The notes under the pieces are model-generated. The model ran no database searches, was not told where the DNA came from, and saw only the letters and a program-made list of their open reading frames with translations. This document shows, in pieces, positions 1 through 6,699 of a DNA stretch of 64,000 bases (its first letter is position 1; each line of letters begins with the position of its first letter). The DNA comes from Micromonospora sp. WMMD1128 (GTDB taxonomy: Bacteria > Actinomycetota > Actinomycetes > Mycobacteriales > Micromonosporaceae). Location of the stretch: positions 744,001 through 808,000 of the forward strand of contig NZ_CP114902.1 of the NCBI RefSeq assembly GCF_027497235.1, read 5' to 3'. The position numbers and the translations under genes were made by a program.

Positions 1-2
1 GC

Positions 3-383
3 ATGCCCCGACCGCACGAGGTGGCGGCGGCGCGGCGCGATCCGCGGCTGCTGCGGGCGTTGCGCGAACGGCGACAGGACGAGGCGTGGCGCACCAGGGG
101 CACATGCCAGAGCGTCGATCCGGAGACGTTCTTTCCGGCGCCCAACGAGCCTGCGGACGCGGCGGTGGCGCTCTGCCGCACCTGCGACGTCCAAGGCTCC
201 TGCCTGGCCTGGGCCTTGGAGGTGGGCGACTGCCACGGCGTCTGGGGCGGCACCACGCCGCGTGAGCGGCGAGCCATGCTCGTCGCCTGGCGCAGCGAGG
301 TTCAGCCGGATCCGGACGCGGTCGACGAGCCCGGGCCGCCGGTCCGAGACCGCCTGCTCACGCTGGTGCCGCTGAGCTCCTGA
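3..383 (+). CDS. WhiB-family iron-sulfur transcriptional regulator
   Basis: This 126-residue protein has the complete WhiB signature: four cysteines at residues 35, 58, 61 and 67 (spacing C-X22-C-X2-C-X5-C), which in this family ligate a redox- and NO-sensitive [4Fe-4S] cluster. The G-V-W-G-G turn follows at 79-83, then a basic segment (RERR) for DNA or sigma-factor contact. It has a basic N-terminal extension of about 30 residues and a Pro/Asp-rich tail, so it differs from the compact WhiB1-like protein encoded at 17712-17969. The ATG lies two bases inside the window, so its promoter and any earlier start cannot be judged. The targets are unknown. Confidence 0.9.
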   Translation: MPRPHEVAAARRDPRLLRALRERRQDEAWRTRGTCQSVDPETFFPAPNEPADAAVALCRTCDVQGSCLAWALEVGDCHGVWGGTTPRERRAMLVAWRSEVQPDPDAVDEPGPPVRDRLLTLVPLSS

Positions 384-440
384 CCGACGATGTCGGGCCG
401 GGTCCGTGCGTGTGCGGCGTTGGCCGCGCGGCACGTCCGC

Positions 441-599
441 TGTCGGTGGTTGTTCCGCGCCCTGCCGTCGCCGGCCGGTCCGCCGTGCGCAGATGTCGGT
501 GGTTGTTCCGCGCCCTGCCGTCGCCGGCCGGCCCGCCGTGCGCAGATGTCGGTGGTTGTTCCGCGCCCTGCCGTCGCCGGCCGGTCCGCCGTGCGCAGA
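441..599. repeat. Three tandem copies of a 53-bp repeat
   Basis: Copies run 441-493, 494-546 and 547-599. They are almost identical, with one C/T difference visible in copy 2. Because 53 is not a multiple of 3, each copy is read in a different frame by any ORF crossing it, which argues that the array is not coding. The end of copy 3 supplies the CAGAAT (596-601) that looks like the -10 of the gene starting at 608. Confidence 0.9.
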
Positions 600-607
600 A
601 TGGGCCG

Positions 608-1222
608 GTGCGGCACGACGACGAGATCGAGACACCCCGGGGGCCGGCGCGCATCCGGCTCGACCCGCCGACGGCGACCGGCGGCACCCTGCTCGTGCTG
701 GGTCACGGCGCGGGCGGCGACGTCGACGCGCCGGATCTCGTGGCGGTCCGCGACGCGGTCCGTGACGCCGGGGGTGGGGTGGTGCTGGTGACCCAGCCGT
801 ACCGGGTTGCCGGCCGTCGCGCGCCCGCCCCGGCCGGGCACCTCGACGAGGCATGGACGGCGGTGCTGGCCGAGCTGCGCCGTCGCCTGCCGGACACCGG
901 CCGCTGGGTGGTGGGCGGCCGGTCCAGTGGCGCCCGGGTGGCCTGCCGCACCGCGTGCGCCGTCGGCGCGGCCGGCGTGGTGGCGCTGGCGTTCCCGCTG
1001 CACCCGCCCGGGCGGCCGGACCGATCCCGGGCCGACGAGCTGGGCACCGGCCTGCCGACGCTTGTGGTCAACGGCGACCGGGACCCCTTCGGCGTACCCG
1101 ATCCCGCGTCCGGCGTCGAGGTGGTGGTCCGGCCGGGGGAGCGGCACGACCTGCGCCGGGACCCGCCTGGCACGGCCGAGGTGGTGCGCGCCTGGCTCGC
1201 GGCCCGGGGATGGCTGTCCTGA
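608..1222 (+). CDS. Alpha/beta hydrolase of the KANL3/Tex30 type
   Basis: The 204-residue product resembles small alpha/beta-hydrolase-fold proteins related to Tex30/KANL3. It has an early LGHGAGG oxyanion-type loop (31-37), a nucleophile elbow G-R-S-S-G (104-108), an NGDRDPFG strand with a candidate acid (155-162) and a candidate catalytic histidine at 180. The substrate is unknown. I chose the GTG at 608 because it lies 6 nt behind a CAGAAT hexamer (leaderless arrangement) and because the frame upstream runs through the 53-bp tandem repeats. A start at 410 would add repeat-derived sequence and is unlikely. Confidence 0.75.
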   Translation: MRHDDEIETPRGPARIRLDPPTATGGTLLVLGHGAGGDVDAPDLVAVRDAVRDAGGGVVLVTQPYRVAGRRAPAPAGHLDEAWTAVLAELRRRLPDTGRWVVGGRSSGARVACRTACAVGAAGVVALAFPLHPPGRPDRSRADELGTGLPTLVVNGDRDPFGVPDPASGVEVVVRPGERHDLRRDPPGTAEVVRAWLAARGWLS

Positions 1223-1582
1223 TCACGCCGCGCCTCGGCGGTGGCCACGCCTCGGTTCCGGCTGTGCGGGTCGCGTCCATGCTCATCGCCCACAGGTCGG
1301 CCTAGCCGTCGCCGTCGGTGTCCACCACCCACACGTCGGTGTGCCGAGTTCGGCTGCCGTGCCTCTGGCCGACTGCCTGACGGCAGCGTGGCTCGGGCGT
1401 GCGAGCGTGACCGTCCCCGGCGAGCGTTCGTTGCACCGGTTGGCACCGGCCGGCCGGCTCGGACGTGACCGGAGTCACCTCCCAGGCCCTTCCTGGTCCC
1501 AGCATCGGTCGCGGCCGAGGCTGGGACCGGGAACGGGTGGCGGCCCCGTCCTCCATCACCCGACCCCTGCGGAAGCGAGCGA

Positions 1583-1627
1583 GATCTTGGACGCGAATGG
1601 CCCCAGAGAGGCGGAATCGTCCAAGTC
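1583..1627. repeat. GATCTTGG-family palindromic repeat, degenerate copy
   Basis: The ends GATCTTGGACG and CGTCCAAGTC are inverted repeats. The middle (GAATGGCCCC ... GGCGGAATC) aligns by eye with the reverse complement of the element at 13288-13335, so the two are homologous rather than chance palindromes. Confidence 0.6.
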
Positions 1628-1965
1628 ACCCGGGCTCTCGGGCTACCGGGCAGGCAGGGGAAAGGGGCATTTGGCGCACGGTGGCTCTGTTCTCCGGTCG
1701 GATCTCGCACGAGACAGGGCGGGTGGCGAGTTTCGGTCAATGATCGACGCCAGTCCGATGAAACGGTGGCATCCCGGCCAACCGGATAGCGCCACTTCGC
1801 CGAGCTGGCGTCCGGCCCGTCCCGGCCACCTCAAGCACCCGGACCCTCCGGGCCGCCGCGAGGTGGGAAAGTGGGGCAAGAAGCGCAAATCGCCCCGGTC
1901 CGCCGGTCAGGCCCCCCGCTTCCCGCGATCCGAAACACGAACCCCGACCATCGGGCGATGGCGCT

Positions 1966-2026
1966 GTTGATCATGAAGTTGGCGCACGCAAATACGGCGA
2001 AACATGCCGGCAACCTCATGATCGAC
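1966..2026. repeat. GATCATG-family 61-bp palindromic repeat, copy 1
   Basis: The left arm GTTGATCATGAAGTTGGC (1966-1983) and the right arm ending CCTCATGATCGAC are inverted repeats around a non-conserved centre. The length is exactly 61 bp, the same as the copies at 13214 and 44405. Confidence 0.8.
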
Positions 2027-2265
2027 GCGGAGGTGGCGTGCAGGGGTGCGCGTGCGGGAGGGGTGTGGTGGCCGGAATGCGGAGGGCTGGGGATCGCGTT
2101 GACCCCCTTTGGGAAACGACATTGCCAGCGCGAGGGGGGTGACCGGTGCCGGTCGAGACTCGGAGCCGGGAACGGGACGAACGGGACGAACGGCAGCTCC
2201 GGCGGCTGCTCGACGCGCCGGAGTGGCAGGCGTCGGCGTCGACCGTGAGCACCGGCACACACTCG

Positions 2266-2293
2266 GGAAGTGAATCTGCCGCCGGGCGGGTAC
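2266..2293 (+). promoter_or_regulatory. Candidate SigR-dependent autoregulatory promoter
   Basis: GGAAGT (2266-2271), 18 bp, then GTAC (2290-2293) approximates the SigR-family promoter pattern GGAAT-N18/19-GTT. It lies between two alternative starts of the sigma-factor gene and would give a short leader before the 2332/2338 start. The match is imperfect and no transcript data are available. Confidence 0.4.
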
Positions 2294-2331
2294 GCGTATC
2301 CTCGGCGGGAAAGCATCCGACGCGAGGGGAT

Positions 2332-2952
2332 GTGCGGTTGACCACCGAGAAGACGGACGAGCGCAGGGCCCGCTTCGAGCGGGACGCGATGCCCTTCGTC
2401 GATCAGCTCTACGCTGCCGGGCTGCGGATGACCCGCAACCCGGCGGATGCCGAGGACCTGGTCCAGGAGACGTACCTCAAGGCGTACGCCGCCTTCCACC
2501 AGTTCGAGCAGGGCACCAACCTGAAGGCCTGGCTCTACCGGATCCTGACCAACACCTACATCAACTCCTACCGGAAGCGGCAGCGCCAGCCCGTCCAGGC
2601 GCCGACGGACGAGATCACCGACTGGCAGCTCGCCGAGGCGGAGTCGCACACGTCGAGCGGTCTGCGCTCGGCCGAGACCGAGGCGCTCGACCGGCTGCCG
2701 GACAGCGACGTCAAGGAGGCCCTCCAGCAGTTGCCGGAGGAGTTCCGCCTGGCGGTCTACCTGACCGACGTCGAGGGTTTCTCCTACAAGGAGGTCGCCG
2801 ACATCATGGGCACGCCGATCGGCACCGTGATGTCCCGCCTGCACCGGGGCCGACGCAATCTGCGCAAGCTGCTGGAGCGGTACGCGGCGGAGCGGGGTTT
2901 CAGCGCCGCCCCGTCGAAGGGTTCGACCGCCGCCGCCAGCCGGGAGGTGTGA
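2332..2952 (+). CDS. sigR: ECF sigma factor SigR/SigH family (thiol-oxidative stress)
   Basis: The protein has a sigma-2 region ([29 protein letters not shown]), the [20 protein letters not shown] segment, and a sigma-4 helix-turn-helix ([25 protein letters not shown]). The adjacent rsrA-type anti-sigma gene identifies it as the SigR (Streptomyces)/SigH (Mycobacterium) group, which controls thioredoxin and thiol-homeostasis genes. The start is ambiguous. GTG 2332 is 2 nt behind GAGGGG and TTG 2338 is 8 nt behind it. An in-frame GTG at 2146 with its own GAGGGGGG would add 62 residues, as in the SigR-prime isoform of S. coelicolor. The stop nearly abuts rsrA, so the two are co-translated. Confidence 0.93.
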   Translation: MRLTTEKTDERRARFERDAMPFVDQLYAAGLRMTRNPADAEDLVQETYLKAYAAFHQFEQGTNLKAWLYRILTNTYINSYRKRQRQPVQAPTDEITDWQLAEAESHTSSGLRSAETEALDRLPDSDVKEALQQLPEEFRLAVYLTDVEGFSYKEVADIMGTPIGTVMSRLHRGRRNLRKLLERYAAERGFSAAPSKGSTAAASREV

Positions 2953-2954
2953 CC

Positions 2955-3242
2955 GTGAGCTGTGGACGACCGCACGAGACGGACTGCCACGAGGTGCTCG
3001 CCGAGGTCTACCTCTACCTCGACCTGGAGTGCGCCGAGGAGCGCCGGGTGCTGATCCGGCACCACTTGGAGGAGTGCGGGCCGTGCCTGCGCGAGTACGG
3101 CATCGAGCAGGAGGTCAAGGCGCTTGTGGCCCGGTGCTGCGGCAACGAGGCGGCGCCGGAGAAGCTGCGTGAGCGGCTGCGGCTGCGGCTGAGCGAGCTG
3201 GTGGTCTTCGAGACCACCGAGTCCCGCGAGCTGGCCGACTGA
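2955..3242 (+). CDS. rsrA: Zinc-binding redox-sensitive anti-sigma factor RsrA
   Basis: This is a ZAS-family anti-sigma factor. With the GTG at 2955 as start, the zinc-site residues fall at Cys11, His37, Cys41 and Cys44 (H-X3-C-X2-C in RHHLEECGPC), the numbering of S. coelicolor RsrA. Oxidation of such a site expels zinc and releases SigR. The start at 2955 is also favoured by GGGAGG at 2942-2947; an alternative GTG at 2949 would overlap the sigma stop codon and is too close to that ribosome binding site. The product is 95 residues. It is co-transcribed with sigR and followed by a strong terminator. Confidence 0.93.
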   Translation: MSCGRPHETDCHEVLAEVYLYLDLECAEERRVLIRHHLEECGPCLREYGIEQEVKALVARCCGNEAAPEKLRERLRLRLSELVVFETTESRELAD

Positions 3243-3246
3243 TCAG

Positions 3247-3290
3247 ACACCTGTGGCCCGGGTCCGCGTGTGGACCCGGGCCACAGGTGT
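3247..3290 (+). terminator. Rho-independent-type hairpin after sigR-rsrA
   Basis: Perfect 19-bp arms (3247-3265 and 3272-3290) flank a 6-nt loop. It starts four bases after the rsrA stop and lies between convergent genes, so it may serve both strands. There is no long U tract, as is usual in actinobacteria. Confidence 0.85.
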
Positions 3291-3327
3291 GTCCGGCCCC
3301 CCAGGGCCGGGCGCCGCTGATCGGTGA

Positions 3328-3402
3328 TCAGGAGTTGGGGCGCTTGCCGTGGTTGGCGCTGCTCTTCTTCCGGGCCTTCTTCTTCCGGGCCTTCTTCGCC
3401 AT
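3328..3402 (-). CDS. 50S ribosomal protein bL37 (24 residues)
   Basis: This tiny basic protein begins MAKKARKKKARKK and ends ANHGKRPNS. It matches the 24-residue actinobacterial ribosomal protein bL37 first seen in mycobacterial ribosome structures (recalled family knowledge). ATG at 3402 is preceded by an excellent AGGAGG about 6 nt upstream. It is encoded convergently to sigR-rsrA and separated from it by the 3247-3290 hairpin. It is short enough to be missed by most gene callers. Confidence 0.88.
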   Translation of the reverse strand: MAKKARKKKARKKSSANHGKRPNS

Positions 3403-3625
3403 GCTCTGCCTCCTGTGCTGGTCACGGTCCGGCCGCGGGTGAGCGCGGCGGAGGTCGCGTACGGCCCCCGGGTTGCCGGGCGCCGACCCGCACGATGCTA
3501 GTGCCGCCGGTGCCGCGCCGGGCGCGGTGGGGCCGCGTCCCGGGCCGGTGGTCAGAGAACGGACGTGACCGGCGTCATGATTGGATACCGTTCGCAGGAC
3601 TGTCGGGGAGAGGGAGGGCCGGGAG

Positions 3626-3841
3626 ATGGCCGAGGAGATCCGCGCCGAGATGGTGGCGAACGTCTGGAAGGTCGTCGCGTCGGCCGGGGACACGGTGTCC
3701 GAGGGGGACACGCTCGTGATCCTGGAGTCGATGAAGATGGAGATCCCGGTGGTCGCCGAGTCCGACGGCGTGGTGCAGCAGCTGGCGGTCAACGAGGGCG
3801 ACGTGGTGCAGGACGGCGACCTGATCGCGGTGATCGGTTGA
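3626..3841 (+). CDS. Biotin/lipoyl carrier protein, TB7.3-like
   Basis: This 71-residue stand-alone biotinyl domain has the attachment motif ESMKME at 34-39, with Lys37 as the predicted biotinylation site. It resembles the mycobacterial biotinylated protein TB7.3 (Rv3221c), which is likewise next to sigH-rshA. Such single domains presumably act as carriers for an acyl-CoA carboxylase, but no carboxylase gene is nearby. The ATG at 3626 has GGGAG just upstream. Its stop overlaps the TTG start of the next gene. Confidence 0.88.
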   Translation: MAEEIRAEMVANVWKVVASAGDTVSEGDTLVILESMKMEIPVVAESDGVVQQLAVNEGDVVQDGDLIAVIG

Positions 3842-4482
3842 CCGGCCCGCTCGTCCGCCGCGCCGAGCCGGCGGACTTCCCGGCGGTGGCCCGCCTGACG
3901 GTGGCCGCCTACGAGGCGGACGGCCAGCTCAAGGACGAGAACGGGTACGCGCCGGTGCTCGCCGACGTGGCCGGCCGGGCCGGGACCGGGGAGGTGCTCG
4001 TCGCCGTGGACGAGGCCACCGGCGCGGTGCTCGGCGCGGTGACGTTCGTATTGCCGGGCACCCCGTACGCCGAACTCGCCGGCCCCGGTGAGGCCGAGTT
4101 CCGGATGCTCGCGGTCGACCCGGCCGCGCAGGGCCGGGGCGCGGGCGCGGCGCTGGCCGAGGCGTGCGTGGCGCGCGCCGTCGAGTTGGGTTGCGCGGCG
4201 GTGGTGATCTGCGTGCGCGCCGGCATGGCGGCGAGTGCGCGCCGGCTCTACGACCGGCTCGGGTTCGTCCGGGCGCCGGAGAAGGACTGGGCCCCGACGC
4301 CCGGGATCGACCTGCTCGGCCTGCGCCTGCCCCTCACCGCGTCAGTCGCCGTCGTTGATCTTCGCGAGCAGCTCGTCGGCCACCTCAAGGGCGATCTTCC
4401 GCCGCTCGTCGTCGGTGATGCCGGGGGTACGCACCGCGAACCAGCTGCTGTGCACCGCGAACAGGGTGAGCGAGGCGCGTAG
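3838..4482 (+). CDS. GNAT-family N-acetyltransferase
   Basis: The N-terminal 165 residues form a GNAT fold: FRMLAVDPAAQGRGAGAAL is the acetyl-CoA-binding motif A, followed by ARRLYDRLGFVRAPEKDW as motif B. The acceptor is unknown. The TTG at 3838 overlaps the stop of the biotin carrier gene (TTGA), which implies translational coupling. The family fold ends near residue 168 (GLRLPL), but the frame stays open to 4482, adding about 46 residues that run antisense through the 3' end of the TetR gene. The tail may be a consequence of a lost stop codon. Confidence 0.75.
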   Translation: MTGPLVRRAEPADFPAVARLTVAAYEADGQLKDENGYAPVLADVAGRAGTGEVLVAVDEATGAVLGAVTFVLPGTPYAELAGPGEAEFRMLAVDPAAQGRGAGAALAEACVARAVELGCAAVVICVRAGMAASARRLYDRLGFVRAPEKDWAPTPGIDLLGLRLPLTASVAVVDLREQLVGHLKGDLPPLVVGDAGGTHREPAAVHREQGERGA

Positions 4483-4911
4483 CTGGGCGGCCGGGGATTC
4501 GTCGCCGCGGCTCAGCTCGCCCGCCAGGCGCATCATCCGGTCGCGCATCTGCTGGCCGGCGACGAGGCTTTTCAGCACGGTCTGATTCTGTTCGAAGAAC
4601 CGCATCACCCGGGGCAGCTCGCCGGAGAACATGGTGTCCGCGTACATGGCGATGAGGGTGCGCCGGGTCTCCAGCGTGGCCGGCTCCTCGGCGGCCCAGG
4701 CGATCAGCTCGTCCATCCGGCGCAGCCGGTCGTCGACGAAGCTGCTGACGATCTCGTCCTTGCTCTTGAAGTGGTAGTAGAGCGCTGCCTTGGTCACGTT
4801 GAGGCGCTCGGCGATCTCCCGGAGTGAGGTCTTCTCGTATCCCTGCTCGGTGAAGAGCTCCAGCGCGACGGCCTGGATGCGCTGGCGCGTGCCGCCTGTG
4901 CTCTCGCTCAC
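4342..4911 (-). CDS. TetR-family transcriptional repressor
   Basis: A typical TetR N-terminal helix-turn-helix (EKTSLREIAERLNVTKAALYYHF) is followed by a divergent ligand-binding domain; the total is 189 residues. GTG 4911 is preferred over an upstream TTG (4929) because AAGGTG lies 8 nt before it. The gene is divergent from the MFS exporter at 5031 and a palindromic operator sits between them, so it probably represses the exporter and itself until it binds a transported toxic compound. Its 3' end overlaps the preceding GNAT gene by 141 nt on the opposite strand. Confidence 0.88.
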   Translation of the reverse strand: MSESTGGTRQRIQAVALELFTEQGYEKTSLREIAERLNVTKAALYYHFKSKDEIVSSFVDDRLRRMDELIAWAAEEPATLETRRTLIAMYADTMFSGELPRVMRFFEQNQTVLKSLVAGQQMRDRMMRLAGELSRGDESPAAQLRASLTLFAVHSSWFAVRTPGITDDERRKIALEVADELLAKINDGD

Positions 4912-4965
4912 CCGACCGACACCTTCCAATCCGCTTGACGTTGTCCCGGTGCCCAGCTTACCGTG

Positions 4966-4987
4966 CGGCTAGTAAGTTAACTAGCCG
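4966..4987. promoter_or_regulatory. Candidate TetR operator
   Basis: An inverted repeat with perfect 8-bp arms CGGCTAGT/ACTAGCCG around a 6-bp A/T-rich centre lies in the TetR/MFS divergent intergenic region. Its AT content stands out from the surroundings. The position suits dual repression of both genes. Confidence 0.65.
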
Positions 4988-5030
4988 GGCGGCAAGTAAG
5001 TCGATCACCGATCTGCGGGGGAGCCTACCC

Positions 5031-6620
5031 ATGAGTCAACAAGCCCCGGTCATCGCGAAGCCAAACGTCCGCGTCATCCTGTTCGGCCTGATGACCGCGA
5101 TGACGCTCGCGATGCTCGACAACATGATCGTCAGCACCGCGCTGCCGCGCATCGTCTTCGAGTTCGGCGGCGCCGACCACTTCACCTGGGTGGTCACCGC
5201 GTACGTGCTGGGCACCACCGTCTCCACCCCGATCTGGGGCAAGCTCGGCGACCTCTACGGCCGCAAGGCGGTCTTCCTCACCTCGGTGGTCGTCTTCCTG
5301 ATCGGCTCCGCGCTCTGCGGCATGTCCGGTTCCGGCGTCTTCGGTGGCGCCGACACCGGGATGGTCGAGCTGATCGCGTTCCGGGCGGTCCAGGGCCTCG
5401 GCGCGGGCGGCCTGATGGTCGGCGTCATGGCGATCATCGGGGACCTGGTCCCGCCCCGCGAGCGGGGCCGCTACCAGGGCATGATCGCCGCCATCATGGC
5501 CATCGCCATGGTGGCCGGCCCGCTCGTCGGCGGCTTCATCACCGACCACCTCTCCTGGCGCTGGGCGTTCTACGTGAACCTGCCCCTCGGCGGCGTGGCG
5601 CTGCTCCTCCTGGCCGTCACCATGCACCTGCCGAAGTACCGCACCGAGCACAAGATCGACTGGCTGGGCGCGGCGCTGCTCTCCGTCGGCATCACCGCGC
5701 TCGTGCTCGTCACCACGTGGGGCGGCAAGCAGTACGACTGGGGCTCGCCGCAGATCCTCGGCCTGACCGTGCTGGCGGTGGCCGCGCTCGGCGTGTTCGC
5801 GCTCGTGGAGCGGCGGGTGCCGGAGCCGATCCTGCCGCTGGGCCTGTTCGCCAACCGCAACTTCGCCCTCATCTCGGTGATCGGCTTCCTGCTCGGCTTC
5901 GCCATGTTCGGCGCGATGAACTTCCTGCCGCTCTACCAGCAGACCGTGCAGGGCGCCTCGGCCACCAACAGCGGCCTGCTCCTGCTCCCGCTGATGTTCG
6001 GCATGCTCGTGGTGTCGCTCGTGGTCGGCCGGACGATCACGAAGACCGGGCGCTACCGCGCCTTCCCGATCATCGGCGGCGTGGTGATGGCCGTCGGCAT
6101 GTGGCTGCTCAGCCAACTCGACCTCGGCACCGGCAAGACCCAGTCCTCGCTCTACATGGTCGTGCTCGGCGTCGGCATGGGCTTCCTCATGCAGACCTCG
6201 ATGCTCATCGCGCAGAACAGCGTCGAGCAGAAGGACCTGGGCGCGGCGAGCGGCGCGACCACCTTCTTCCGGTCCATCGGCGGCTCGTTCGGCGTCTCGC
6301 TGTTCGGCGCCGTCTTCGCCAACCGGCTGGCCGACTCGCCCGCCGGTCCGGCGCTCGCCGGCAAGGGCGGCGGCGAGGGCGGCGCGATGGACCTGGAGAA
6401 CCTCAAGCAGCTCACCGGCCCGGCGCGGGAGCTGGTGCTCGGCGGGCTCTCCGACGCCATCTCGCACGTCTTCCTCTGGGCCCTCTTCATCACCGTGGCG
6501 GTCCCGGTGCTCGCCTGGTTCGTCAAGGAGGTGCCGCTGCGCGCGACGAACGACGTTCCGCCGGCCACCGCCACGCCGGAGGAGGAGGCCGAGGTCGCCC
6601 TCGGCAAAACCCCCGTCTGA
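5031..6620 (+). CDS. MFS multidrug efflux transporter (DHA2, 14-TM type)
   Basis: This 529-residue membrane protein of the EmrB/QacA (DHA2) class has motif C-like N-terminal LDNMIVSTALPRI, motif A GKLGDLYGRK, and RAVQGLGAGGLMVGVMAIIGDL. Its length fits 14 membrane segments. It is predicted to export a hydrophobic or cationic compound using the proton gradient; the substrate cannot be inferred. ATG 5031 follows GGGGAG at about 12 nt. It is divergent from the TetR gene with a palindromic operator between them, and a GGGGCCCC palindromic repeat begins one base after its stop. Confidence 0.9.
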   Translation: MSQQAPVIAKPNVRVILFGLMTAMTLAMLDNMIVSTALPRIVFEFGGADHFTWVVTAYVLGTTVSTPIWGKLGDLYGRKAVFLTSVVVFLIGSALCGMSGSGVFGGADTGMVELIAFRAVQGLGAGGLMVGVMAIIGDLVPPRERGRYQGMIAAIMAIAMVAGPLVGGFITDHLSWRWAFYVNLPLGGVALLLLAVTMHLPKYRTEHKIDWLGAALLSVGITALVLVTTWGGKQYDWGSPQILGLTVLAVAALGVFALVERRVPEPILPLGLFANRNFALISVIGFLLGFAMFGAMNFLPLYQQTVQGASATNSGLLLLPLMFGMLVVSLVVGRTITKTGRYRAFPIIGGVVMAVGMWLLSQLDLGTGKTQSSLYMVVLGVGMGFLMQTSMLIAQNSVEQKDLGAASGATTFFRSIGGSFGVSLFGAVFANRLADSPAGPALAGKGGGEGGAMDLENLKQLTGPARELVLGGLSDAISHVFLWALFITVAVPVLAWFVKEVPLRATNDVPPATATPEEEAEVALGKTPV

Positions 6621-6678
6621 GGTAAGGAGGGGGCCCCGCTTAACGCCTGGCGTTGTGGCGGGGCCCCTTCTTAACACC
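6621..6678. repeat. GGGGCCCC-family palindromic repeat, copy 1
   Basis: This imperfect palindrome of about 58 bp has GGTAAGGAGG..GGCCCC at the left and GGGGCCCCTTCTTAACACC at the right. It begins directly after the MFS stop codon, between convergent genes, so it could also act as a bidirectional terminator. Related copies are at 22971, 24021, 25056 and 25707. Confidence 0.8.
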
Positions 6679-6699
6679 AATCCGGCGGCGTGCGGGCGC

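Larger units (their letters stand above)
1223..2145. other. Intergenic region with palindromes
   Basis: I see no convincing gene in these 920 bases; the ORFs present have shadow-like composition. The stretch holds a hairpin with 9-bp arms GGTCCCAGC/GCTGGGACC (1495-1503 and 1520-1528) and two dispersed palindromic elements annotated separately (1583-1627 and 1966-2026). Confidence 0.6.

Noticed and set aside
410..607. N-terminal extension of the hydrolase back to GTG 410
   Set aside because: The extension is translated from 53-bp repeats read in three different frames and contains the candidate promoter.
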